The position numbers and the translations under genes are program-made. Of a stretch of 64,000 nt of DNA, positions 48,973 through 56,733 are shown in pieces. The stretch comes from UBA3006 sp036746695 (GTDB taxonomy: Bacteria; Actinomycetota; Acidimicrobiia; Acidimicrobiales; Ilumatobacteraceae), in the NCBI GenBank assembly GCA_036746695.1, contig DAIODP010000001.1, forward strand, positions 1-64,000, given 5' to 3'. Under the pieces are notes generated by a model. It searched no databases. It saw nothing but the letters and a program-made list of their open reading frames with translations, and was not told where the DNA came from. Position 1 is the stretch's first letter, and every line of letters starts with the position of its first letter.

Positions 48973-49379
48973 CAGTTTTTCTCCTCATATGAGATAACAG
49001 AGATCTCTGGTTCATCATCAGGAGATAGTGCATCAACATGTCCAGTTTCGTCTACGGCAGACGATTCGCTGATCCCGTTTTCATCTTCCGCAGGAGCTTG
49101 CCACGGGACAAACTCTGGCTCGGATTCGGGTGAATAATCGGCGATCTCTCCTGCTGCCTCCTGAAAAACCGACTTGTACTCCGTAGCTGCGCTTTGTAGG
49201 TCCCTAAGAGGTTCAGCGAATGCTTGTCGGAAGTCGCTTTGTGCATCGCCCGTCATTCGCTTGAATTCGCCATAAAACTTGCCCATCTTTCGGAGCACGG
49301 TCGGCAACTTCTCTGGGCCCAGTACGACTAGCCCCAAAATGAGCAGGAACATCAATTCGCTGCCCGAGAAATTAAACAT
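48972..49379 (-). CDS. tatB: Tat translocase subunit TatB/TatA family
   Basis: 135 residues. N-terminal membrane helix FNFSGSELMFLLILGLVVLG then PEKLPTVLRKMGKFYGEFKR amphipathic helix; VVLGPEKLP is TatB-like; acidic tail. ATG 49379; TAGAAT six bases upstream (49391-49386). Confidence 0.92.
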   Translation of the reverse strand: MFNFSGSELMFLLILGLVVLGPEKLPTVLRKMGKFYGEFKRMTGDAQSDFRQAFAEPLRDLQSAATEYKSVFQEAAGEIADYSPESEPEFVPWQAPAEDENGISESSAVDETGHVDALSPDDEPEISVISYEEKN

Positions 49380-49426
49380 GTTGACATTCTAAAGGGTCCC
49401 TGTCCCTCGCCATCTACGCTGATCGA
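49380..49426. promoter_or_regulatory. Divergent leaderless promoters, tatB / glycerophosphodiesterase
   Basis: TAGAAT (49391-49386, minus) and TACGCT (49415-49420, plus), each six bases before an ATG, in 47 bases of intergenic DNA. Confidence 0.65.
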
Positions 49427-50125
49427 ATGCAGCAGCGTTTGCCGTCTCTATTCGGGGAGCCGATTCTTTTCGCGCATCGGGGCGCAAGCGCACACGCTCA
49501 GGAGAATACCCTGGCCGCATTCTCACTTGCCCAAAAGCTAGGCGCGACTGGCGTTGAGACGGATATTTGGATTACATCCGACCATCAGATCGTTCTCGAC
49601 CATGACGGGATCGTCAGGGTTAGTTTGAGGAAGAAACCAATCGCCGACCTCAAACGTTCTCAATTGCCGTCCCACATACCAACATTGGATGAATTAATCA
49701 CGGTCATTGGTGATGACACACCGATCAGTATCGATGTGAAAGATGTAGTCGCTCTTCGTTTTATAGACAAGTACCGATTAAACCGAAGCAAGGTTTGGCT
49801 CTGCCATCCCTCGATGGATGTTTTAAAGGAACAGCGATCGGCGTTGCCAGATTTCAAGTTGGTCAATTCTGTAAGACTGGCAAAAATAAAGGAAGGACCA
49901 GAGCGTCGGGCGGCCTCACTTTCGCAACATGGTATTAATGCATTGAACATGCACATCACTGACTGGAATGGTGGGCTCGTCGCGCTCGCGCATCGTTTCG
50001 GACTCGCTGCCTTCGGTTGGGATTTGCAGCATCCTCCCGTAATTACTGATGGGTTGCGAATGGGCCTAGACGCGATATTCAGCGACTGGGCGGATCGAAT
50101 GGTGGATGCTCGTCGAACCCTTTAA
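49427..50125 (+). CDS. Glycerophosphodiester phosphodiesterase family protein (second copy)
   Basis: 232 residues. FAHRGASAHAQENTLAAFSL and VETDIWITSDHQIVLDHDG carry the two catalytic histidines and the metal ligands. Distinct from the copy at 21519 (low similarity outside motifs). Cytoplasmic, no signal peptide. TTAA stop overlap with lepB. Confidence 0.9.
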   Translation: MQQRLPSLFGEPILFAHRGASAHAQENTLAAFSLAQKLGATGVETDIWITSDHQIVLDHDGIVRVSLRKKPIADLKRSQLPSHIPTLDELITVIGDDTPISIDVKDVVALRFIDKYRLNRSKVWLCHPSMDVLKEQRSALPDFKLVNSVRLAKIKEGPERRAASLSQHGINALNMHITDWNGGLVALAHRFGLAAFGWDLQHPPVITDGLRMGLDAIFSDWADRMVDARRTL

Positions 50126-50712
50126 AGCCAACGTGCGTCACTGAGCGGCCAGATCAATCCAAACGCTCGCCCAACAACTAACTCTGTTTCAATTTCGCCA
50201 AACATGCGACTATCAAACGACTGCGGACGATTGTCGCCCATGACGAAAATGTGACCTTCGCTGACCTTTATTGGTTCAAGTTCTGGAACACGACAACGAT
50301 CTTCAAGATTCACTTGTTGAATGTCGTAATCGTTGAGATATGGCTCCGGCAACTCTTTGCCATCGATGGAGACCACACATTCGTGAATCTCAATAGTCTC
50401 GCCAGGAAGACCGATCACTCGCTTGATGAGGTCATCATGTTGGATGACCTCGCCATCGGTGGTGATCCGATCGAAAACGACCACATCTCCCCTCCTGATG
50501 TCGTGCAAGCGGTAGGAAAGTTTGTTGACGAGAACTCGATTGTCTTGGAACATCGTCGATTCCATACTCGGGCCCGAGATATAAAACTGTTGCAGGAGAA
50601 AACCCCTAACCAAAAGAGCTATGCCCAGGGCTACACCGACGACCACAACCCATTCACGTATGACCTTCAAACCGTGCTGGTGGTCTTTTCGCCCTGTGTC
50701 AGTCGTCTCCAT
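50122..50712 (-). CDS. lepB: Signal peptidase I
   Basis: 196 residues. One N-terminal membrane anchor (WVVVVGVALGIALLVRGFLL, 21-40), catalytic Ser49 in ISGPSMEST and Lys97 in LIKRVIGLPGE; GDNRPQSFDSRMFG is box E. Cleaves signal peptides outside the membrane. Confidence 0.96.
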   Translation of the reverse strand: METTDTGRKDHQHGLKVIREWVVVVGVALGIALLVRGFLLQQFYISGPSMESTMFQDNRVLVNKLSYRLHDIRRGDVVVFDRITTDGEVIQHDDLIKRVIGLPGETIEIHECVVSIDGKELPEPYLNDYDIQQVNLEDRCRVPELEPIKVSEGHIFVMGDNRPQSFDSRMFGEIETELVVGRAFGLIWPLSDARWL

Positions 50713-50816
50713 CGCCCATCAACCGTAGTGCTGGATTCGCACAACACTGGCTGTCTCGGTGTATTATTTAGCCACCAAGCAACGCGTTCTACGCGATACA
50801 CAAGGAGATAATCAGA

Positions 50817-51062
50817 ATGAAAGTCTGGATCGATCAAGACCTCTGCACAGGTGACGGACTCTGTGAGGAAATCGCGCCCGACGTTTTTACTCTTCTTGAC
50901 GATGGTCTCGCATATGTTCGCGAAAAAGACAAGATCTATGCCACTGCAAAAGGCAATGCCCAAGGCGCCGAAGGTATGGCGGTCATCCCCGATGGCCAGC
51001 TTGATGGAGTAATTGAATCGGCCGAAGAATGCCCCGGAGAGTGCATCTTCATCGAGCCGTAG
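50817..51062 (+). CDS. Small [3Fe-4S]-type ferredoxin
   Basis: 81 residues. Ligands Cys10, Cys16 and Cys72, with Asp13 in the place of the second cysteine of 4Fe types (CTGDGLC) and CP at 72-73; Cys76 is extra. Such ferredoxins often serve cytochrome P450s or other monooxygenases, none of which is in this window. Good ribosome site AAGGAGATAATCAG and a TATTAT at 50762-50767 as possible -10. Confidence 0.9.
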   Translation: MKVWIDQDLCTGDGLCEEIAPDVFTLLDDGLAYVREKDKIYATAKGNAQGAEGMAVIPDGQLDGVIESAEECPGECIFIEP

Positions 51063-51848
51063 TTATAACGGGGCGCTTGCCGTTCCGATATACCGACCAA
51101 CAGTAAGAAATGCGGTGTGCGCGACCATACGGTGGTCTGGGCGCACAGCCATTCCCTCAATGTGCCAGGTGCGATGTAGCACCTCAAGTGTGCGGGATTC
51201 GATCCACTCGCTACCCATTGCCTGGCGGACTTGTACCGCCTGGGTAATGCTTGGGGTGTAGGCAACCAACAAGCCACCTCGTCGAAGCGCTTTGGTTGCA
51301 TGAGGAACAACCGTCCAGGGTTCTGGCAAATCCAAGACCACGCGATCGAAATCAGTTCCGTCTATGCCCTCGTAAGCATCTCGAATCTGGATGGTGTATC
51401 TAGTTAATGCTTCTTCGCCAAGGAAACTTCGGACATTCGTTTTGGCTCGATTAGCAAAATCTTCTCTGATCTCGTAACCCGTGATAGTTGCTCCGTATCG
51501 CAACATGGTCATAGACAGCGCTCCTGAGCCAATTCCCGATTCGAACACATGAGTGTCCGGGCCGATATCAGCGATCATGCAGATAGGAGCGAGGTCCTTC
51601 GGGTAAATAACTTGCGCGCCTCGGGGCATCTCCAAAACGAAATCTTCCAGCGTTGGACGAAGCACAGAAAAGAGTGCACCCTTAGTAGTTGGGACCACAG
51701 CACCTTCTGTCTGTCCAATAACGAGATCATGCGCGACAAAACCCGAGTGGCTGTGAAACTCACCTTTTTCTACCAATGTTGTGAGATAACGACGCTTTTT
51801 AGAATCAATGAGGAGCACTTTGTCGCCGTAAGCAAAAATCCGATTCAT
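51063..51848 (-). CDS. trmI: tRNA (adenine58-N1)-methyltransferase TrmI
   Basis: 261 residues. Rossmann methyltransferase: VFESGIGSGALSMTMLRYGA (SAM loop), VVLDLPEPWTVV and the N-terminal beta-domain (GDKVLLIDSKKRRYLTTL). Makes m1A58 in tRNA. In many actinobacteria trmI stands by the proteasome genes; none are seen here. ATG with AAGGAGAG upstream; the AT-rich 51870-51905 may hold the promoter. Its stop directly abuts the ferredoxin stop. Confidence 0.95.
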   Translation of the reverse strand: MNRIFAYGDKVLLIDSKKRRYLTTLVEKGEFHSHSGFVAHDLVIGQTEGAVVPTTKGALFSVLRPTLEDFVLEMPRGAQVIYPKDLAPICMIADIGPDTHVFESGIGSGALSMTMLRYGATITGYEIREDFANRAKTNVRSFLGEEALTRYTIQIRDAYEGIDGTDFDRVVLDLPEPWTVVPHATKALRRGGLLVAYTPSITQAVQVRQAMGSEWIESRTLEVLHRTWHIEGMAVRPDHRMVAHTAFLTVGRYIGTASAPL

Positions 51849-52017
51849 CTTGCTCTCCTTGACTGACGGCGATTATTAATTATCTTCCAAATAAACACGA
51901 ACCACCAAGCGAATAACCATTTACCGGTGTATCTACCCAACAGTCTCGCGAACACGAGAGACCAAAGCCCCTGATTGCGCAAAGCGAGCCGAAATCTAAC
52001 TACCTGAACTGTTCTCT
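51849..52017 (-). other. Intergenic region upstream of trmI
   Basis: 169 bases, the second-largest gene-free stretch. AT-rich near trmI (TAATTAATAAT on the minus strand at about 51873-51883), with an imperfect hairpin at 51944-51963 (GTCTC/GAGAC). No coding sequence seen. Confidence 0.5.
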
Positions 52018-52215
52018 TCAACTACGACCCGAACCGCGACGTTTGCGACCGCTTCGACGTCCTAGCGCATACGAAAAGAGAATGATCACCGCTGCACCAA
52101 TGGAAATGCCCGTGGTGATCGCTGCTTTTTTGTCGCTTACTTTCCCTTGTAGTTCATCCTGGACGAGTTTCAAACTTGATTCAACGTGATCCCGTGTGAT
52201 GCGCTCAGCACTCAT
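52018..52215 (-). CDS. Small membrane protein, unknown
   Basis: 65 residues from ATG 52215 (TAATG overlap with the preceding gene). Helical N-terminus (RITRDHVESSLKLVQDELQG), one transmembrane segment (AAITTGISIGAAVIILFSYA) and a strongly basic tail (GRRSGRKRRGSGRS). Likely works with the holin-like neighbour. Confidence 0.6.
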   Translation of the reverse strand: MSAERITRDHVESSLKLVQDELQGKVSDKKAAITTGISIGAAVIILFSYALGRRSGRKRRGSGRS

Positions 52216-52562
52216 TAGATACCCCGTGGCTTGCGATGCAGGCTTGGCTTGCGAATACGAGCTTTTGATGAAAGCACCAGCGCGAGGCTGACGACGACAA
52301 CGATCAGATATGGGATCCAAGTTTTGCCATCGTTCGAATTGAAAAGTTCAGATTGAACAAGGCGCAACAGACCGACCATGAGAAATGTGACGCCGAGAAT
52401 CAGCGACACGGCGCCAAGTGCAGCCCACGCCATCCAGCGTCCTGCTCCACGAATCGGGTCCAACGTTTCTTGTTTGACATAGTCGCGCAAGAGGTCGTAC
52501 ATCTCGCCAAGAGACGGCGCTTTTGCGGCACGCTTGCGGTCAGATGGCGAAATACTCACCAT
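52215..52562 (-). CDS. Phage-holin-superfamily-like membrane protein
   Basis: 115 residues from ATG 52562. Two transmembrane segments (WMAWAALGAVSLILGVTFLM and YLIVVVVSLALVLSS) after an amphipathic DLLRDYVKQETLDPIRG helix; the pattern resembles the Actinobacterial holin-like/DUF1469 family, which is not lytic. Function unknown. Confidence 0.6.
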   Translation of the reverse strand: MVSISPSDRKRAAKAPSLGEMYDLLRDYVKQETLDPIRGAGRWMAWAALGAVSLILGVTFLMVGLLRLVQSELFNSNDGKTWIPYLIVVVVSLALVLSSKARIRKPSLHRKPRGI

Positions 52563-52627
52563 TCCATTCAACCAGTGGAGTTCTGATATTTCACCCAACG
52601 GGCATTGCGAGGTTGCCGTGTAAAGCC

Positions 52628-54091
52628 TTATGGCTTAGGAGAAATCTGAGCCGCAGACGGCGAACTGGAAAATCTTGCAAGTGCCTCCCCCAATGCCGAC
52701 CAGATTGGGCGATAGGTGCTCTGATTAGAAACCCCGGATCCGTTCAAGATCAACGTAAACGTGCTTGCAAGTTCCGCGTCGTAGGTGACAAAGCCAGCCA
52801 ACCCTTTAACTCCCGTTAATGTTCCGGTTTTTCCGCGAAGCCTTTGGGTGACCGCACCCTCTGTGAACAGATCGCTCAACGTGCCCGTACGCCCGGCTAT
52901 TGCAAGCCCTGTTCCGAGCGAGCCAAATCCACCATCGCGTAACAACAAAGCCTGAATTGTTGAACATGTAACTCGGTTGCCACGGTCAAGACCCGAACCG
53001 TCGTTGATGATCAGTCCTTCGGTCGAGATTCCCATTTCCGTGAGCGTTGCGATCATTGCCTGAGCTCCAGCAAGACGAGTGCCCTGCTGCAACACACTCA
53101 GGCCTATTTCCTTCAACACGAGCTCGGCCGTATTGTTGTCGCTGTTCGTGAGCATCTCGGCAAGAACTTCGGGTAACGGTCGAGAAGAGATTTCGGCAAC
53201 TACAGGAACATCGGCCGAAGCCACACCCACCGAAGCGGCTCCGGAAACGCTGATGCCTTTCGCGACCAAGATGTTGGTGAACTCTTGCGCAGCTGCCAAT
53301 GCGGGGTTGTCGGGCTTGATGGGATTGCCGGTAACTACTCCGTCATTGATCATCAGCGAACCAAGTGGGCCTACCTCTGTCATCCTGATGCCCAAGCCAA
53401 GCGTGGGAGTAAAACGTTCGGTGTCGTAACGAGATTCATCACCTATAACCGAACCAGAGATTGTGCGCACTCCCGCCGCGAAGAGCGCATCGGCCAACGA
53501 TTCGATACTCGTTCCGTTAAATGTCGGCAACGGCTCAATTGTCGGATACTGCGCACTAATCAACAAGGGGTCACCCCCGCCTACGAGGTACAAGTCACCC
53601 AAAATTTTCGAACCTTCTTGTATGCCCTGCAATTTCGTTTGGTAAACAAAATCGGGTCCCAGAATTTCCAGAGCTACGGACGCAACCAATACCTTCATCG
53701 TGCTTGCAGGGATAACTGGCAAATTTGGACGCAATGTGGTGATCTGCTGTCCTTCAACATCGACGATAAGACAGGACTCGTTGTTTACCAGTCGTTCGAG
53801 ACGAACCAAACTTCTCCTGAGCGATCCGATTCGCACTTCACTCGAGAGCGTGCTCGGAGCCCGCCTCGCCGAGATAATCGAAGCCGACATAGTTGCCATT
53901 TCTCGAACCTCATTATCGGCAGTAACCGAATCGGCAATGTTGTCAACAGTTTTCCACGCAACGCCAAGTGCTCCACCAATAATTAGTGTGAGCGTGCCCA
54001 AAAGGGTGAATACAACTCGAGGTGAACCAACCTTTACTTTGTGCTTAGCCCGCTCGATGCTGCTTGAATCCTCCAAATGGTTGATGTTCAT
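52628..54091 (-). CDS. dacB: D-alanyl-D-alanine carboxypeptidase/endopeptidase (PBP4, DacB family)
   Basis: 487 residues from ATG 54091 (ATGA overlap with the upstream gene). One N-terminal membrane helix (residues 26-46), then SxxK Ser130-T-M-K133, SxN in TNSDNNTAELV and KTG in RGKTGTLTGVKG. Peptidoglycan remodelling outside the membrane; the DacB insert domain between the first two motifs is present. Confidence 0.93.
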   Translation of the reverse strand: MNINHLEDSSSIERAKHKVKVGSPRVVFTLLGTLTLIIGGALGVAWKTVDNIADSVTADNEVREMATMSASIISARRAPSTLSSEVRIGSLRRSLVRLERLVNNESCLIVDVEGQQITTLRPNLPVIPASTMKVLVASVALEILGPDFVYQTKLQGIQEGSKILGDLYLVGGGDPLLISAQYPTIEPLPTFNGTSIESLADALFAAGVRTISGSVIGDESRYDTERFTPTLGLGIRMTEVGPLGSLMINDGVVTGNPIKPDNPALAAAQEFTNILVAKGISVSGAASVGVASADVPVVAEISSRPLPEVLAEMLTNSDNNTAELVLKEIGLSVLQQGTRLAGAQAMIATLTEMGISTEGLIINDGSGLDRGNRVTCSTIQALLLRDGGFGSLGTGLAIAGRTGTLSDLFTEGAVTQRLRGKTGTLTGVKGLAGFVTYDAELASTFTLILNGSGVSNQSTYRPIWSALGEALARFSSSPSAAQISPKP

Positions 54092-56265
54092 AACGTGATG
54101 GTCGACCTGAAATCTGAATAACGAACCATTTGTGCCAGTGCATAAGCAGCTCGGGCTCCAGAGGGGTAACAAAGGCGGCCTGTTTCCCGCACTTTCGCGG
54201 GGCCTGGGTTGGAAGGGTCGGCAACTGCCAACTCTGTAGCGATGAGCACCGGTTTGCCGTACTTCTTAGAGGCTTCATCAGCAGCAATTGCATAGCGCTC
54301 GTCTTGTCGATTGTGATATTGCACTATGCGTTCAAGACCGTGGTCCGGATAAAAGCTGCCTTCTCTCATTAGCCGTGCTTGATTGCTCTGAATACCTATC
54401 CCCAGGAAAATCACTGCATCTACATGTTCGTGCGCAGTAACAATGTCCATGATCTGAGGAATTGTGTCGCGCGTTTCACCTCCAGCGCAATCGATCGGAT
54501 TATTCCTGCTCCAGCGAGGTGGAAGTAAATCTCCCAATTGGGTCATCAAATCATCAGGAAGGTCAACCAAGTTGAGTACACCGTCGCGAGCGATTGCATC
54601 AGCAGTGACTACTCCCCACCCGCCGACTGTGGTCAATACAACTACCCGATTCCCACGTGGAAGAGGCTGGGTCGAGAATGAAGCCGCTACATCAAATGCT
54701 CGCTCAATATCGTCAACACGAATAGCGCCCGTAGATCGACATACCCCATCGAACACTTTGTCGTCACTTGCTAATGCTCCTGTGTGACTTGATGCAGCTT
54801 TACTTCCCGCTGTCGTCGCCCCGCCTTTCACCACCACAAGTGGTTTATGCTCTGACATCCTCGACATCGCCGATCTGAGCCGGTCGCCGTTCGAAACATG
54901 CTCTATGTACGCCAATCCAACTCGTGTGCTGTTGTCGGTTGTGTACCAATCTAAATAATCCTCGACGCGAACCTGGGCGGCATTGCCGGCAGACACTGCT
55001 CGTGATATTCCGACCCCCGTCTGACGTGAATAGTTGAGAAAACTAGAAACGAAATTGCCGCTCTGACTTGCAACCGATATGCCACCAGATGGAGGGAATG
55101 GCGCAACGATCTGGCAGCACAGCGAACGAGGTGTGCTGACGACACCTTGACCGTTTGGCCCGGCGATGAGAATGTCGAGCGAGTCAGCGAGCGAAACAAG
55201 GCTCTCTTCTGCCTGTGCACCCGCGTCGCCAGATTCTCGATAGCCGGCGGACGAAATGAAAGCACTGGTAATTCCTTTTTCCGCACACTGTTTTAGAAGT
55301 TCTTCGTTCGCGGCCGCGGGTGTGCAGAAAAAGGCTAAATCTGCACTTCCAACCGGTAATTCATTCAAGGATGTGAGTGTCTGCACTCCGAGCACTTCTT
55401 CGCCTTGCAAATTGGTAGCAAAAATGCGCCCTGCAAAATTGTTCGCTAACAAATTGTGCAACGATACAAAGCCAAATTTGCCTGGATGGCTTGATGCACC
55501 CACGACGACAACACCGTCGGGATTGAACAAAGCTTCAAAGTGTCGACCAGATCGGGCAACCGGATGTTGGGATTCGCTGGTCTCGTTCGAAAGCTGTTCC
55601 GTCCTTCTCTCCACAAGCGCATCAACCGCAATCAATTTGCCATCTGCCGTCGCTATGAGTGGATTGATGTCGATGGAGTGAATATCTGGATTTGCTTCAC
55701 AAGCCGCACTCAAGCCGTTGAGGACTGCCAGAACACTGCGCACGTCTACCGCCGCTTCACCGCGAAAATCTTCAAGCATCTTTTGATGTTGCAGTGAATT
55801 CAACATCGATACTGCGTCTCGCTCGGTCAGTGGTAATGGGCTCAAGGCGACATCATCAATCGCTTCGGCCAAGACACCGCCAATACCTAAAACGGCCATC
55901 CGGCCGAACTGGGGATCAGTGACAACCCCGGCGATAAATTCGCGAATACCGGAAACCATTTGTGCGACCAAGAAGGACACTTCACCGTCATCTGCTGTTA
56001 CAAGTTTGAGCAAATCGGCACAAGCGTTTCTCACAGCTTCTTCATCCATCAATCGGAGCCGAACTAGACCTCGTTCAGTCTTGTGGGCAATGCCATCACC
56101 AGAAACTTTGACCACAACTGGATAACCAATTGCATTTGCAGCAATACACGCATCCTCGATCGTGCGGGCAATCTTTTCAACCCCAAAAGGCAACCCAAAC
56201 GGAGCGAGCAGGCGCTTGGATGCCTCCTCGGAAAGTGTTTCGGTTGTTGGCACGATGTCCAACAT
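54088..56265 (-). CDS. ADP-forming acyl-CoA synthetase (acetyl-CoA ligase), beta-alpha fused
   Basis: 725 residues. N-terminal ATP-grasp domain (10-225: GYPVVVKVSGDGIAHKTERG), then CoA-binding Rossmann domain (VVVGASSHPGKFG, 255-267), then succinyl-CoA-ligase-like domain with VVVKGGATTAGSKAASSHTG containing the phosphorylated His, and a flavodoxin-like end. The order beta-alpha is the reverse of the common alpha-beta ACD. Makes or splits an acyl-CoA with ADP/ATP. Couples with dacB only through the overlap. Confidence 0.88.
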   Translation of the reverse strand: MLDIVPTTETLSEEASKRLLAPFGLPFGVEKIARTIEDACIAANAIGYPVVVKVSGDGIAHKTERGLVRLRLMDEEAVRNACADLLKLVTADDGEVSFLVAQMVSGIREFIAGVVTDPQFGRMAVLGIGGVLAEAIDDVALSPLPLTERDAVSMLNSLQHQKMLEDFRGEAAVDVRSVLAVLNGLSAACEANPDIHSIDINPLIATADGKLIAVDALVERRTEQLSNETSESQHPVARSGRHFEALFNPDGVVVVGASSHPGKFGFVSLHNLLANNFAGRIFATNLQGEEVLGVQTLTSLNELPVGSADLAFFCTPAAANEELLKQCAEKGITSAFISSAGYRESGDAGAQAEESLVSLADSLDILIAGPNGQGVVSTPRSLCCQIVAPFPPSGGISVASQSGNFVSSFLNYSRQTGVGISRAVSAGNAAQVRVEDYLDWYTTDNSTRVGLAYIEHVSNGDRLRSAMSRMSEHKPLVVVKGGATTAGSKAASSHTGALASDDKVFDGVCRSTGAIRVDDIERAFDVAASFSTQPLPRGNRVVVLTTVGGWGVVTADAIARDGVLNLVDLPDDLMTQLGDLLPPRWSRNNPIDCAGGETRDTIPQIMDIVTAHEHVDAVIFLGIGIQSNQARLMREGSFYPDHGLERIVQYHNRQDERYAIAADEASKKYGKPVLIATELAVADPSNPGPAKVRETGRLCYPSGARAAYALAQMVRYSDFRSTITL

Positions 56266-56303
56266 TAGTACCTGAGCGACTCGTCAAGACTTGAACAAAC
56301 AAC

Positions 56304-56309
56304 TACTGT
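56304..56309 (+). promoter_or_regulatory. -10 hexamer of a leaderless start (56316 gene)
   Basis: TACTGT, six bases before the GTG at 56316. Confidence 0.55.
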
Positions 56310-56315
56310 TTCACC

Positions 56316-56714
56316 GTGCACATTGTTTCAGCCCTATTCATCGAGTCGTTCGAAATGCGCCAAGTCGATGGGCCAGCAACACGAATCGATCTCACTGGCG
56401 TGCATTTCTCATTGGCGGCCCCCTCGCCAGTTCCCGTCACCATTGAGCCACATCTCATGGGCTTGATTTACTGTCCTCCAGACGATTCCGGCAAAGGTGT
56501 CTTCGAGGTGGTATTCCGTTCTGGCATGGCCGCAGACAGTACGGAATTGGCACGCAATGTCAGCCCATTCACCGTCGAGCCTGGCAAATTCACATATCGG
56601 CTCGTACGCGGGGCTCTCGAAATGACTGCCTACGGGCCTATTTACGCCCACTGCCGGATAGGGCTTGGTGGCTGGCTCATCGTTCCTTTGACCTTGCTTC
56701 CACCAAAGCAGTAG
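56316..56714 (+). CDS. Conserved hypothetical protein
   Basis: 132 residues, beta-rich (MRQVDGPATRIDLTGVHFSL, FTVEPGKFTYRLVRGALEMT), no membrane segment or signal. Not recognised. It has its own leaderless -10 hexamer, which supports expression, and lies just before the transketolase gene. Confidence 0.6.
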   Translation: MHIVSALFIESFEMRQVDGPATRIDLTGVHFSLAAPSPVPVTIEPHLMGLIYCPPDDSGKGVFEVVFRSGMAADSTELARNVSPFTVEPGKFTYRLVRGALEMTAYGPIYAHCRIGLGGWLIVPLTLLPPKQ

Positions 56715-56721
56715 CCAGAAC

Positions 56722-56727
56722 TACAGT
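56722..56727 (+). promoter_or_regulatory. -10 hexamer of a leaderless start (transketolase)
   Basis: TACAGT, six bases before the GTG at 56734. Confidence 0.6.
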
Positions 56728-56733
56728 CTCGGC

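Noticed and set aside
49381..49420. TTGACA at 49381 as the -35 for the glycerophosphodiesterase gene
   Set aside because: The distance to TACGCT (28 bases) is too long; the sequence is explained by the tatB start on the other strand.
51944..51963. Hairpin after the 52018 gene as a terminator
   Set aside because: Five base pairs with a mismatch further in and no T-run.
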